A stretch of DNA of 64,000 nucleotides, taken from assembly GCA_038087015.1 (NCBI GenBank), contig JASBNA010000003.1:2232001-2296000 (forward strand), in the 5' to 3' direction. Shown here piece after piece: positions 12,801 through 23,213 of this stretch. A program made the translations under genes and the position numbers. Within the stretch, counting starts at the first letter, position 1, and every line of letters begins with the position of its first letter. Under the pieces are notes generated by a model. It had not been told where the DNA came from and did not search any database. It saw only the letters and a list, made by a program, of their open reading frames with translations. This DNA is from Cerrena zonata (lineage: Eukaryota; Basidiomycota; Agaricomycetes; Polyporales; Cerrenaceae).

Positions 12801-13638
12801 TTCGTCGAATCGCAGCTCCTTTACGAATTAAGCTGAGCGATGTAATTGAGATCATCAGTACAAATCGAGATACGAAATGCAAATAACTACTCACTTCATA
12901 ACTTCGTTGGAATTTCTTACGCCGATCTCTCGTAGGCCCTCCCAAATAATATGACCCTGCTTGTCCTCACGAATCTGAACATCACGTCTTCCTCCTCCGC
13001 CTTCATCTGGACTGAGCAAGTCTATGAGGTCTTCGTTGTAGATCTCTATGTAAGATCCCTTGATGCTGAAATTCCAGTTACCGCCTCGTTCCTCCTTCAG
13101 TTCTCTACAGCGAGCGAAGATAGTGGAGACGGATCGTGGTATGATGCCCATACCATTCGACGGATCTGAGGGGTCTGCTTCCAGGTCGATACCCGTCATT
13201 GTGAACGTTTTGCCGCTACTAGTCTGACCGTACGCTAGGATGGTGCAGTTGAAGCCTTCCACGAAGCGTGAAATAAGAGGCTTCGCGGTTGAAGTGAACA
13301 TTGCATGTTGGGTGGTTGCAGGAGGATGGACTTGGTCGAAAGTAAAGGTTTGCTTCTTAGAAGCTGCACCAGAAGGGCCAGGTGCTGCCGTCGCGGTACT
13401 AGAGCCTGCTGAGGTTGGCGTTGAGGTGATTGCATCTATAGAAACGCTTGTGGACGAGAGAGCATTAACGACTGTCCTTTGGAAACGAGCGGGAATGGAA
13501 TTGGTATCCTGAGTGGTAGTGGGTCGAATACGGAGGGCTATGATTAAGTGTGTGAGCATGCTGCCGCTGTCATCTTCACATGTACGTACCAACTTGGACT
13601 GAGGTTGTCCCTCCGCTTGAAGACGGAGACGGAGCCAT
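6886..13638 (-). CDS. Giant kinesin-4-like motor with long coiled-coil tail
   Basis: A microtubule motor with an N-terminal motor domain, most like kinesin-4 (KIF4/KIF21). About 2000 residues. Exon 1 (13638-13590) encodes [16 protein letters not shown]. The motor has P-loop GQTSSGKT near residue 120, switch [12 protein letters not shown], switch [10 protein letters not shown], the kinesin-4-like [20 protein letters not shown], and the neck-side [16 protein letters not shown]. Between switch I and II sits a Gly/Pro/Ser-rich insert of about 90 residues. After the motor comes almost unbroken Glu/Lys/Gln-rich heptad sequence, a Ser-rich spacer near 10400-10600 and a Pro-rich spacer near 7600-7780. 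The stop is at 6886 after [10 protein letters not shown]. Most introns are 50-60 nt; one near 7140-7328 is about 190 nt. The frame changes between 8962 and 9035 with no good intron. If that is a true mutation the tail would be cut there. Kinesin identity is certain, subfamily likely. Confidence 0.9.
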
Positions 13639-14302
13639 GGCTATAATGTACACAGAACGGTAGAGTGGTTACCCTCAACGGCCTCAACGTCGTCCGGGCG
13701 TTGGGAAGAGGTCGAAATGCGAAAACAAGCAAGGGAACCCCCAGGCTTCGCTAAACAAGCGCTTCTAGCCGTCCGTTGTTAGCCTATTCAAACCCCGAAA
13801 GCCATTGATACCGAATCTACTAGAACAGTTTGATTCTCCGAAAGCAACCCTCATAACACTATGCCTAAACCATACGATGGGGTTCTATTTCCTCTATATT
13901 GCCGATTTCAAATGCCTTAATTCAATTACAGCTCATTTGCAACACCCTTCACCCGACTACTCAATGACGGTAGACATTGGATATCGACAGGACTGAGCCC
14001 GACCAGGCATAATAACGACATGCCAGGACGTGCCTCATCCGATTGATGTGTAGTAAGCGTCGCAAGTTGTCTGAGGGATCAAAAATAATACCCACAAAAG
14101 TGCATCATCGGGCTCATCAATGGCTTGATCACGGTTGGCATCTCGCTGAACGAGTTCAGTTTCCCTCCTTATCATTTCCAATGACCAAAAGTAGTTTATG
14201 AATATAGGAACGTAGCAATTAAAGTGTACAGGACTTCATGGGTATATGTAAATGGCGCATACATGATAGTAATGGAAGAAACTCTGGAGCTTCCAAGCAT
14301 AC
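13639..14302. other. Intergenic region
   Basis: Promoter of the kinesin gene and 3' flank of the Zn(II)2Cys6 gene. Only short chance open frames are present; no RNA gene or repeat was recognised. Confidence 0.4.
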
Positions 14303-16375
14303 CTAGATATCAACCTCGTTCGTGACATGTTCCATTATATCTGAAACTTCCTTGAGAGTGTCCAAAACCGAATGCGGCGCCTTCTGACCTGCGTCCATCT
14401 GACAAATCGTGGGCACAAATTCGTCCGTGGGTGTAGAGGGCGGCGCCTCCGAATTTGCAGAGGATGTACGTGAGCAAAGTATGGGCGAGGCCGAAGAGTC
14501 AGATCCCACAATAATCTCGGCTGACTGGAAGTCGGCGTCCAGAGTTGCGCCTGATGGCGAAAGGGGATCAGTGCTGGAAGCATCCGATTCGGTGGGTGAC
14601 GCAGGATCATCGTTAGAACGCGGAGCGTTGGAGGAGTAGTACGACAGAGGGAGCCTGCCTGTGAACGCGAGATGATGCAAGGTACCGGAGGAAGCGATGA
14701 CAGGTGGAGGTATGTCTCCGAGGAAGGCTCGCAAAGCGTCACAGATGTACGGTTCTTCAATTGGTGTGTCAGAAGGCGACACAGGCTGTGAAGATCCTTC
14801 TTCGTGATCCTGGTTAACGAAACTGGCCATCAAAGCGTCAATGTCACTTGCTACGGATGATTCTGCTTCAGCTTCTGAGGCATAAGATTCATTGAAAAAA
14901 TCATCCAAGTCCGAAAATGACGAGTTCATAGAGCTGGGACTTGAGGAGGGAGGACTGGTCGCTGACGACGATGCAATGGATAAATCGGAGGCACCTGAAG
15001 GGGACAAGAGAGCGTCAAAACCGAAGGAGTCCTCAAATTCGGAAGCAGGTTGGGAGTTCAAATCCGTCTCCAATAAAGAACATTCACTATCTTCGAGTCC
15101 GCTGTCCTGTGTTTCCATCCAAGTCAAGTCAAGGTCATCACCTTCTACAGCCCCTTCTAGTCCAACACCTTGGTGGTCACCAATAGACGAGCAGTCCGAT
15201 CCAGAGGATGACGACAAGCGAGACATCGCGCATGAAGACGAGCGGGAAAGAGCAGGCGGTTCGGAAGACCAGACAGGCGGAGAAGATGCCGCTGAACTAG
15301 GCACTGATGATGAAGGGCTAGTCGAACGGCTTGATCCCATGTACGGTAAAAACTCGTCGTCACTGGTCGGGAACGGGAACGTTTCCAGGGCCAATGATCC
15401 TTGAGGGACATTGTCGTTGGGACCTCCAGGGAAGTGCATGTTAGGTGCATGCATATTCTGAGGAGCAATAGACGGCAGTGACATAGGATTCAACATGTTC
15501 AGAAGGGTCCGTCCGTGGGTCCTAAAATCAAGTGTATGCGCGGGTTGCTGACCAGCCTCTGAAGTATACATGGTGTTTGGTTGGGGAAGACCGCCGCCGG
15601 ATTGGGATAAAATTTGGGCTGCTAGAGGATTCAACAGAGAGACTTGAGTCGCCTGCAGCAGGGCAGAAAGCTGTGCTTGGGACGAAGTTGTGGCGAACTG
15701 AGTATGAGTCCTCTCGGTTCCCCTGAGAGATCTAGTACTTCCGGGTTCCTTCCCTGGTGCATAGTGACAAGTGATGCCTCTCGAGTTACAACGAGTACAA
15801 GAAGGGCGTTCTCCTGAGCACTAAAATATATGCTCAGCATCTTGCACTCAGGCGAAAGACTGTGGGCTTACTTTGACCTTTCGTTTCCGGCACTTCTCGC
15901 AAGCTTGCTCTACACGAATCCTACCGAGGCCTTCTTTACGGAGCAGTGCCCGAGCACTTCGTGACCCCTCATTGACGGGGAAGGTATGCAGGGTAGGTTT
16001 CAGATCGAGGGGACCTCCAGACAAGTTCGGTTGTGTCACAGCTTGAGCGGCAAGAAGTTGTAGCATCATCGCCCTTTGTATCTGAGCTTGAGCAAGCATG
16101 TAGGCTTCAGCACCTTGAATCTGAGAGTAGGCAGCTGGCGTAGGACGTCCGTTGTGAGGGATAAACGAGTCGGACTGCATATAAAGCGCATGAGGGTGAA
16201 GTGGACCAGAAGCCTGTGTCTCCGCAGGCCGTCCGGACGTGGCCTGCACGTTGGGAAATTGAAGAGAAGATGATAGCAGTTCTTCAAGCGGGCTGGTTGG
16301 GGATGATCCGCGCGAGGACATGTAGGTGGGCGAGAAGGTACCGTCCTGACCTAAGTCCAAGTGCATTACTCGCAT
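14303..16375 (-). CDS. Zn(II)2Cys6 binuclear-cluster transcription factor
   Basis: A fungal-specific DNA-binding regulator; family members usually bind CGG-containing sites as dimers. Two exons, about 670 residues. The zinc cluster lies at about residues 159-186 and is interrupted by a 54-nt intron near 15872-15819: ACEKCRKRKVK joins CSGERPSCTRCNSRGITC, giving all six cysteines in C-X2-C-X6-C spacing and the second half after it. It is preceded by about 155 residues rich in Gln, Ala and Pro, which is unusual because many family members carry the cluster near the N-terminus. The ~480 residues after it are Ser/Asp/Glu/Pro-rich and look like an acidic activation region. I see no fungal-specific TF middle-homology domain. 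The start is the ATG at 16375. A retrotransposon begins 300 bp upstream. The target pathway is unknown. Confidence 0.85.
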
Positions 16376-16675
16376 GATGGCAAGATATAGAAAGCAAATT
16401 ACAGAAAGCAGAGATAGAGTGGGGTTTATAGAGATGTAGGATGTGGTAGAGAAACAAGAAGGAGAGGCGAACGTTGGTTAAGGATGTACACAGTGTCAGC
16501 CTCTGTTGCAATATGGACCGAGCTCCTGTAATAGGTCACCTGTCTGACATGATACACAAATAGAGGTCTAGATTAATACTTGTGCGAATATTTCAACCTT
16601 GTTGACGAAATATTAGTAGTACAAGGATTACTGACGCTTCAGCTCAAGCCTGAGCCTCCTGTTGGGGTCGAAAGT
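16376..16675. promoter_or_regulatory. Upstream region of the Zn2Cys6 gene, bounded by the retrotransposon
   Basis: Exactly 300 bases separate the ATG of the minus-strand Zn(II)2Cys6 gene from repeat A1 of the retrotransposon, so the native promoter of that gene is confined to this stretch or shared with the element. No clear TATA element was identified. Confidence 0.4.
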
Positions 16676-16838
16676 GTGTAAGTCTGCGGCCGAGCGAGGC
16701 ACGAGCTCTGCCACAGAGTGGCGTCTATGTCAGAAACAGCGAGTGGGCGTCTGAAGACTGCTCCGCCTTGTCTTCTGCCCACTACACGCTGGTGAGGATC
16801 GCTCGTCACGTTTGATACACTCGCCCTCCTTTCTTTCA
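16676..16838 (+). repeat. Split direct repeat A1 (left end of element)
   Basis: A 163-bp block starting GTGTAAGTCTGCGGCC, repeated without visible difference at 22015-22177. It ends in a pyrimidine-rich run (CTCGCCCTCCTTTCTTTCA) 72 bases before the Gag ATG, so it probably contains the promoter and transcription start of the element. Confidence 0.9.
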
Positions 16839-16910
16839 TTTTCTCTCCTTTTACTTTCTCTCCTCGCACACTCTCTTTAGAAACCTAGAATACTGCCCAA
16901 CTAATACGGG

Positions 16911-18482
16911 ATGCCCGACAACGCACCTCTTCCGCTGGCAAACCCATACGACGCCATAGCACCGCCAGACTTCGCTGGAGACTTCTATGAAGTCGTTCGC
17001 ACCGCTTTAATAGCAAACCAGACCGCTCCCGATGACGTGACCGCCGCTGACTTCCTACTGGCAAAATGGACCCAACACAACGAGGAAAGTAAAGCAGAAT
17101 GGAACACACAGCACCCACAACCGCCTAATCCCGACGACGACGATCCTCAACAACCACCTCCCCCACAGCCAGACCCTCCACAACCGGAACCCATGCAACC
17201 AGGGCTCCCTCCCGCGCTTGAAGACAACGACTCTGACGAAGAGAGCGCGTACCCCTCGATCGACAAATCTGAAGTACTCCCGTCCCGCATAGAATTGATT
17301 CCGTTACAGAGCTGTATCACCCGTCTGCGCGATGTCAAGCACGTCGATCTGTGGTACTTCACATCCGAAGCATGCGCAGACGCTGCCATCGTGTCCCGTC
17401 TCGACGACCGCACACTCAGCTTCGAGAAGGACCACACCAGCGGGGTCTTCACTCTCAAAGATGCGGCACGCGGTAAGAAACCCATTGCTGATAGTAATCT
17501 CGACTGGGAACAGATGACTTCAGCCAAGGCTCTCCTCCTGCAGTACATCATTGCCGAATGGCCGAAGAAGTACGTCTATCCATTTATGGAGTTTTTCTTC
17601 AAGATCGAAAACCATACCCTCCGCTTCGAGAAACCGGAGATAGGTAAACGAGCCCTCATAAGGTATCAAGCCATTGCGCGCCAGCAGTGGCATGATACGC
17701 TCCTCACCGCCGTTGCAACGAAGAAAAAGAAATTATGGGACATCGCTACCATCGACGAGAAGCTCCTCGACGCTTGTGTGGAACTAGTAGAGCAGGCAGA
17801 GGCCAAGCGACTGCGCATCGACGTACGTACCTCTACTCTATCTCACAAGTCTCGACAATAACTAATAACACCCAACCTCCCTCTCATATGCCAACGAACA
17901 CACACACCATACACTCATGCATCGCACCCACACCCATTAACCCATACTCCAAAACCCAACACCCATACCCACATGCTGTACCCACACCCATGCACTAAAC
18001 CCATACCATACCCACAACCACAGCTCTCGGCAATGCAACTCCAGCTGAACGAAGGCATGCGCGAGCTTCGCAACCTCCGAGACCGACCAGTGCGTTCATT
18101 TGAACCCTCTCGCTCTGAAGGGAAGCGGGCACGATCGCCATCCTTCGCTGAAGGCATCCAGTTCCCGCCATCCAAATGCGCACTAGACTCCCCGCGCCAT
18201 TTTCGCGACAACGCGGAAACGGAATGGGTCTGCATACTCTGCCTGTCGCTCGACCCCCACAACAAGGTCAAATGCGCCCGCTACACCTTGGCCAATGGAG
18301 ACAAGACGTGGTGCCACAGGGATGAGCGGGGACGTATCGTCAACCCGCAAGGCAACGTCATCTGCATCGAACACAACCGTAGAGGTTGCAACTCCACTGA
18401 CCCAAAGCACTACCACGAGTGCTCGGGATGCGGATCGACGTCTCATGGTGCTCAGAGCTGCCATCTCGTCTCGAAAAAATAA
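16911..18482 (+). CDS. gag: Gag-like protein of the Ngaro element (one intron)
   Basis: Presumed nucleocapsid protein of the element. Exon 1 (16911-17822) starts MPDNAPLPLANPYD and has an acidic Pro/Gln-rich stretch near residues 65-100. Exon 2 (18024-18482) ends in a Cys/His-rich module with a CX2CX4HX4C zinc knuckle (CSGCGSTSHGAQSC), typical of retroelement nucleic-acid-binding Gag. Joining across 17823-18023 (GTACGT donor, CACAG acceptor) gives an unbroken 456-residue protein. Without splicing, a stop is met at 17859-17861, giving 316 residues without the knuckle. The intron is Cys-rich in bases (CCCACA-type low complexity). The 3' end overlaps the RT frame. Confidence 0.75.
17823..18023 (+). 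other. Predicted 201-nt intron inside gag
   Basis: The donor is GTACGT right after the codon for Asp in LRID; the acceptor is CACAACCACAG. Removal keeps frame and joins the capsid part to the zinc-knuckle part. The sequence between is a low-complexity CCCA/CACA-rich run with an in-frame stop. This is inferred from splice signals and frame only. Confidence 0.6.
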
Positions 18483-20439
18483 GGCGCATACACCCTTCAT
18501 TGCCGACGCATGGGAGAAATATCTCCGCGGCGCAGATCTTGTATTTAAATACCCTTCCACCATTAATAACATTCGATTTGGTTTTGACATCGGGGTGCCA
18601 CACATATCGCGAACTCAAACCCCCCGCAACAGCGACACTCTCCTTGAGCATGCACATGAGTTCCAACGTATTGTAGATAATGAGTTCCGTCTTGGACGAT
18701 ACCTGGGACCATTCACCAGAAGACAATTAGAGGAAACCATTGGTCCATTCCAATCCTCGCCCATATCCCTAGTTCCCAAACCTCTCAAACCAAACACTTT
18801 CAGACTGGTTCAAAACTACTCATACCCACACCCAACAACTAATCTATACCCATCAATCAACTCCTTGATCGACTCGGACGACTTCCCGTGCACCTGGGGA
18901 ACCTTTAACATCATGGCGCAATTAATACTGCACCTCCCCCCAGGTTCACAAGGCGCAGTCCGAGACGTAGCGGAAGCATATCGGAATATCCCAGTCAAAC
19001 CGGAACAGTGGCCGGGCATGGTCGTGAGGCTGTCAAATGACGAAGACAGCTTTGCTCTCGATTCCCAGGGTTTCTTCGGAGGATCGGGATGCTCAGGAAC
19101 GTACGGTGGCATTGCAGACGCATGTACAGACATATTCCGATCTCAAGGTGTCGGCCCGGTAATCAACTGGGCGGACGACCACAATTTCTTTCGCATTCGG
19201 AGGGAGTACATCGAGCAGTACAACGAGAAACGGCGCCAATGGAGACAGTCGATTCAGACAAACGGAGGAAAACACCAATCGGGCAGCAGGATATGGTATG
19301 GCGGTAGAACACGTGCCGATAGAAGCACAGAGGAGTTCGGAGAAGACATGGCTTTTCAGGTCAAGGACCTCTCGCGCAAGTCGATCAGGAGCGCGGAAGA
19401 CAGTCTATTCTCATGTAACCTACAAGACATTGACACAATTTCCGACGACCTTGGCATTCCGTGGCAAAAAGGAAAAGATCAACTTTGGGACTCACAGATC
19501 ACCTTTACAGGGCTAATCTGGGACATCGAGCGCAAATCGGTCACCATCACTGAGCACAAACGTGTGAAATACCTCAGCGCGATCGAAAACTGGCAGCAGA
19601 ATCGAACACATGACCTAAAAGAAGTCCAGAAGTTATACGGAAAACTACTCCATGCATCACTAGCAATACCACCCGGAAGAGCTTACCTCACTCACCTAGA
19701 GTCAATGCTCGGCATTTTCCACACGAACCCTTTCATGCGTCGAACTCCGCCTCGAGGCTGCGAGCTCGACATGGAGTGGTGGCGCTCAACCCTATCCTCT
19801 CCCCCCTCCCCCCGCACTCTAGTCGATCCCGACTCCTTCGTGTCCCTCGCCGCCTACTCAGATGCGAGCTCAGGCGTCGGACTCGGAATCTGCATCAATG
19901 AAAGGTGGTCTGCCTGGCGCCTCATCGGAGACTGGAAGTCGGATGGTAGAGACATCGCTTGGGCAGAAGCTGTGGGCTTCGAAATGTTGGTAAGACACAT
20001 AAATGCTGCTTCCAAACGAAAACAGAACATCACCGTGTTTGGGGACAATCAGGGAGTCGTCCAGGGCTGGAGAAATGGCCGCAGCCGCTCAAAACAGGTC
20101 AACGGTGTCTTCAAACGGATTCGCGCACTTGTGGACGCTGAAGGATTTGAAGTACAAACCGAGTACATCCCAAGTAAGTCAAATCCAGCCGACGGACCAT
20201 CCAGAGGGAGATTTCCTCCGATCAGCCTACTCCTCCCTTGTATCGAGATCCCAGCCGCTCTCCAAGAGTGGATCCAACCCTTCGACTTCAGTCAATGCTA
20301 CTCCCCAAACCCCTCGTTTCGATCCCACTGCGAGGGAGCACAGAGGGTCACGAACCATACCACCCTTCTCTCAGACCAGGAGCGACAAAGCCGCAACGAC
20401 CACCACTACCTCTCGAAGCGCTTCGAGGGCCGTCCATAA
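18445..20439 (+). CDS. Reverse transcriptase-RNase H of the Ngaro element
   Basis: Copies the element RNA into DNA. The first sensible ATG is at 18445 (MVLRAAISSRKNK), overlapping the end of gag in the +1 frame; the frame is open from an ATG at 18295. RT motifs in order: FRLVQNYSYPHP, the catalytic Asp in VRDVAEAYRNIPV, the Gly-rich FFGGSGCSG, and the catalytic pair in NWADDHNFF, which is WADD rather than the usual YXDD. The RNase H part carries Asp in AYSDASSGVGLG, Glu in WAEAVGFEML, Asp in VFGDNQGVVQGW and Asp in SNPADGPSR, so all four metal ligands are present. About 660 residues. Its 3' end overlaps the recombinase frame by more than 400 bases. Confidence 0.92.
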   Translation: MVLRAAISSRKNKAHTPFIADAWEKYLRGADLVFKYPSTINNIRFGFDIGVPHISRTQTPRNSDTLLEHAHEFQRIVDNEFRLGRYLGPFTRRQLEETIGPFQSSPISLVPKPLKPNTFRLVQNYSYPHPTTNLYPSINSLIDSDDFPCTWGTFNIMAQLILHLPPGSQGAVRDVAEAYRNIPVKPEQWPGMVVRLSNDEDSFALDSQGFFGGSGCSGTYGGIADACTDIFRSQGVGPVINWADDHNFFRIRREYIEQYNEKRRQWRQSIQTNGGKHQSGSRIWYGGRTRADRSTEEFGEDMAFQVKDLSRKSIRSAEDSLFSCNLQDIDTISDDLGIPWQKGKDQLWDSQITFTGLIWDIERKSVTITEHKRVKYLSAIENWQQNRTHDLKEVQKLYGKLLHASLAIPPGRAYLTHLESMLGIFHTNPFMRRTPPRGCELDMEWWRSTLSSPPSPRTLVDPDSFVSLAAYSDASSGVGLGICINERWSAWRLIGDWKSDGRDIAWAEAVGFEMLVRHINAASKRKQNITVFGDNQGVVQGWRNGRSRSKQVNGVFKRIRALVDAEGFEVQTEYIPSKSNPADGPSRGRFPPISLLLPCIEIPAALQEWIQPFDFSQCYSPNPSFRSHCEGAQRVTNHTTLLSDQERQSRNDHHYLSKRFEGRP

Positions 20440-21637
20440 ACGTTTCTACCAACCTCTACCGCAACCTTCGAAGCCAATAGGAAACCCACGACCATATCAA
20501 GCGAACCTCACACCACATCCCTCCCCTCTCCGCCCTCACTGCCATGCAAGGAACCGTATCAAAAACTGGCTTCCACTCAAGTCCAATGTCGAGCCATCGA
20601 AACTTTTCTCACCGGAAAATCTCAGCAGAGTTCAGCTACTCATGGCCAGTGCTCTAAACGAGAACACCCATGAAGTATACGGCTCGGGACTACTCGTATA
20701 CCACGTCTGGTGCGACTTGATGCAAATCCCAGAGAGTGACCGTGCACCGGTCAGCTGCGATGTCATGATTCAATTCATCTCTGCTCTAGCAGGAGGTTAT
20801 GCCGGGGACGCCATCAACAACTACGTCGCAGGCGTTCGTGCGTGGCACATTTTACACGACTTACCCTGGAACATGACGCCGGAACCGTATCGAAACGCTC
20901 TGAAGGCTGCCAACCTCGCCACCCCCCCATCATCTCGCAAGAAGCAAAGACCACCGTGTCTAACAGAACATCTCGTACTCCTCAGGAAATCGATCGACCT
21001 GTCACAACCACTACAAGCCGCGGCGTGGTCATGCTGCACAGCACTCTTCTATGGGATGGCGAGATCAGGCGAACTTACAGTCCCTAACCTCACAGCTTTT
21101 AATCATAGCCTACACCCCACGATCGACAACCTCCGGCATGACACAGACCCAAACGGTCTAATAACCACGGTCATCCACTTACCCTCCACCAAAGCTCGTC
21201 GGCGAGAGGGAAAGACGACCGGCGAGGATATATTCTGGGGGAAACAGCACACAGAAACCGACGCAGACGATGCCTTACGGAATCACATCGAGGTAAACGA
21301 CCCGAAACCCGGCGAACATTTATTCAGCTACACACAAGGGAAGGAAAGACGTCCACTGACCAAGCAAATACTAATGCGAACGGTCAACACAGCTCTCGCC
21401 ACCCACGGAATCCACATACACGGTCACTCATTCCGAATTGGAGGCACCCTGGAACGACTTCTCAAAGGTGTCCCCTTTGAAGTAGTCAAATCCAAGGGCA
21501 GATGGGCCGGCGACTCCTTTAGGAAGTATTTGCGTAAGAACACTGAAGTCATGGCCCCGTATGTTCAACACGACCCAGAAGCTCACACTCGTCTCACCCG
21601 CTGGCAACTGCCTCCCGTACCGCCTGCTCGAGCCTAA
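20003..21637 (+). CDS. Tyrosine recombinase of the Ngaro element
   Basis: Integrates the circular DNA intermediate, in place of an integrase. The open frame from the ATG at 20003 gives 544 residues; the real start may lie further in, since the first ~200 residues overlap the RT frame and are low-complexity. A SAM-like core-binding part lies around MASALNENTHEVYGSGL. The catalytic residues of the family are visible: Arg in GMARSGELTV, His and Arg in HGHSFRIGGT, and the final region KGRWAGDSFRKYLR with the Trp and the nucleophile Tyr. The stop at 21635-21637 is followed within 50 bases by a strong donor (GTATGT at 21685) that pairs with an acceptor in B1. Confidence 0.92.
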   Translation: MLLPNENRTSPCLGTIRESSRAGEMAAAAQNRSTVSSNGFAHLWTLKDLKYKPSTSQVSQIQPTDHPEGDFLRSAYSSLVSRSQPLSKSGSNPSTSVNATPQTPRFDPTAREHRGSRTIPPFSQTRSDKAATTTTTSRSASRAVHKRFYQPLPQPSKPIGNPRPYQANLTPHPSPLRPHCHARNRIKNWLPLKSNVEPSKLFSPENLSRVQLLMASALNENTHEVYGSGLLVYHVWCDLMQIPESDRAPVSCDVMIQFISALAGGYAGDAINNYVAGVRAWHILHDLPWNMTPEPYRNALKAANLATPPSSRKKQRPPCLTEHLVLLRKSIDLSQPLQAAAWSCCTALFYGMARSGELTVPNLTAFNHSLHPTIDNLRHDTDPNGLITTVIHLPSTKARRREGKTTGEDIFWGKQHTETDADDALRNHIEVNDPKPGEHLFSYTQGKERRPLTKQILMRTVNTALATHGIHIHGHSFRIGGTLERLLKGVPFEVVKSKGRWAGDSFRKYLRKNTEVMAPYVQHDPEAHTRLTRWQLPPVPPARA

Positions 21638-21735
21638 GCCTGGATGATGTGGGGTCAGGCATTCCTCCGGCAACTAACACCTGGGTATGTCCATCACTGC
21701 ACACATGCGTCGCCTCCACCTCCTAACCCACTGGG

Positions 21736-22014
21736 TATCGCATGCTAATATTGAACTCTCCCAGGTGTCCCATGCTAGCGTCGGAATGCCCCGAAGGGCT
21801 TCGCCCGTCTCATCCCCTCACACATCATCCCCTAGTCGTTTAGCTGGTATCTTCGTCCCACCCCACTCCACTCCGCGTCTCGTTAATATACAATGTACAT
21901 CATCGCTATCCCGTCAGCAGCTATCTCAAACTGTCTTTACCGCTTATCGTATCATGTCCGTTTCTCCCACCCATTCCACTTTGAGACAAGCGTCTCGAGC
22001 AAACTCTGCATAGA
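21736..22014 (+). repeat. Split direct repeat B1
   Basis: A 279-bp block beginning TATCGCATGCTAATATTG, repeated at 23214-23492 without visible difference. Near its start it carries a branch-point-like GCTAAT and a 3' splice site (CTCTCCCAG at 21756-21764). The rest, ending in CTCTGCATAGA, probably supplies the 3' end of the recombinase transcript. Confidence 0.9.
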
Positions 22015-22177
22015 GTGTAAGTCTGCGGCCGAGCGAGGCACGAGCTCTGCCACAGAGTGGCGTCTATGTCAGAAACAGCGAGTGGGCGTCTGAAGACTGC
22101 TCCGCCTTGTCTTCTGCCCACTACACGCTGGTGAGGATCGCTCGTCACGTTTGATACACTCGCCCTCCTTTCTTTCA
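22015..22177 (+). repeat. Split direct repeat A2
   Basis: Second copy of the 163-bp A repeat, directly abutting B1. If A1 is the promoter of the element, A2 is a second internal promoter facing the downstream ORF. Confidence 0.9.
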
Positions 22178-22371
22178 CCCACCCACCCACTCCCAAACAA
22201 ATAGAGGTATGTGTTGCTCCATTAGACCGCTCTGCATCTGTCGCCTCACTGCTCACATTTTCACACCCCAATTTCGCCTCCGGAGCAAAACCCCTAGACC
22301 CAGACTAGACAATGCTATAAACCCGTCCTATCGTAAGGAGAAGCCATCACCAACCCGCCAGGCAGAGTTGC

Positions 22372-23118
22372 ATGACAACACACACACGACATTATTACGT
22401 CTCTGTACTAACATGCCAGAACTACATAAGGAGTGCAGATTTGAATGCCAACGCCCCACCAAAAAACTGCAAACCCAAGCATCCAACTCCTCAGAACCTT
22501 CCTACGCTCCATCTGCACTCACTTCCCCCCGGCAAAATACGAGTCAACCCTACCAACTTCACTCTCATGCCTCCACCCTCTGCCATACAACCAACCACCC
22601 ACCTCATCGCAGATGTGACACAGCGCAGCGACAACTCTGTAATTAACCCTCACCGCTTGCGCCTTGTCAACCTCATCACCCCCGACTACGTGCCACCACG
22701 ACCCATCACAGTCGGATCAAAAATCCACCTCAACATCATCGAGGATGCAGTGTCACCAACTGACAATGCCTTCCAACTCGACTACTATGCCTTCACAGGC
22801 TGGGTCCTTGGAGTCTCTCGCGCTGGACAAACTGACTGTGACTTTGTAATCACAGGCATGTGGAGGGGTGTCTTAGAGCTAGGCATCCTCACTGCACAAG
22901 TTCTGTTCATCGAACCCAGCGACCTTCCCTTCCTTCAACAAGTGGGCAGCGCCCAAAGCAAGTGGGTATCAAAGGAACGTCAGCGCATCTTTCTGGAATA
23001 CCTTCACAAGTCCAGCAACGATGCCCGCCTCAAGGCTGTCAAGACAGCAATCAGAGGTCTTCGAAGCAGAGCCTGCATGTATGGACCTGACTGGACGGGC
23101 TGGTTCGGCCAACACTGA
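22372..23118 (+). CDS. Unknown ORF between A2 and B2 of the Ngaro element
   Basis: An open frame of 248 residues, starting at the ATG at 22372 or, more conservatively, at the ATG at about 22567 (MPPPSAIQPTTHLIADVTQR). The C-terminal ~180 residues look like a real folded domain: FQLDYYAFTGWVLGVSRAG, then VITGMWRGVLELGIL, and a basic helix-rich tail with KWVSKERQRIFLEYLH and ending DWTGWFGQH. No family was recognised: no RT, recombinase, hydrolase or zinc motif. It sits wholly inside the element, between two copies of its own terminal repeats, so it is probably an accessory protein with its own transcript. The stop is followed by a donor (GTAAGC at 23121) matching the acceptor inside B2. Confidence 0.6.
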   Translation: MTTHTRHYYVSVLTCQNYIRSADLNANAPPKNCKPKHPTPQNLPTLHLHSLPPGKIRVNPTNFTLMPPPSAIQPTTHLIADVTQRSDNSVINPHRLRLVNLITPDYVPPRPITVGSKIHLNIIEDAVSPTDNAFQLDYYAFTGWVLGVSRAGQTDCDFVITGMWRGVLELGILTAQVLFIEPSDLPFLQQVGSAQSKWVSKERQRIFLEYLHKSSNDARLKAVKTAIRGLRSRACMYGPDWTGWFGQH

Positions 23119-23213
23119 AGGTAAGCCCTCTCCCTCTCTCTCCCCACTGAGGACGTCTAGCCAGACACCTAAAAATCCCAACCCACCTCTCCCTCTTACG
23201 TGCCCTCCCTCCC

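Noticed and set aside
14335..15404. Overlapping open frames on both strands in the Zn2Cys6 gene
   Set aside because: They mirror the low-complexity Ser/Asp-rich coding sequence and lack any independent support.
22209..22646. Alternative open frame before ORF4 of the retrotransposon
   Set aside because: Stops early and has biased His/Thr/Ser/Pro content; the frame that reaches the coherent C-terminal domain is the one starting at 22372.
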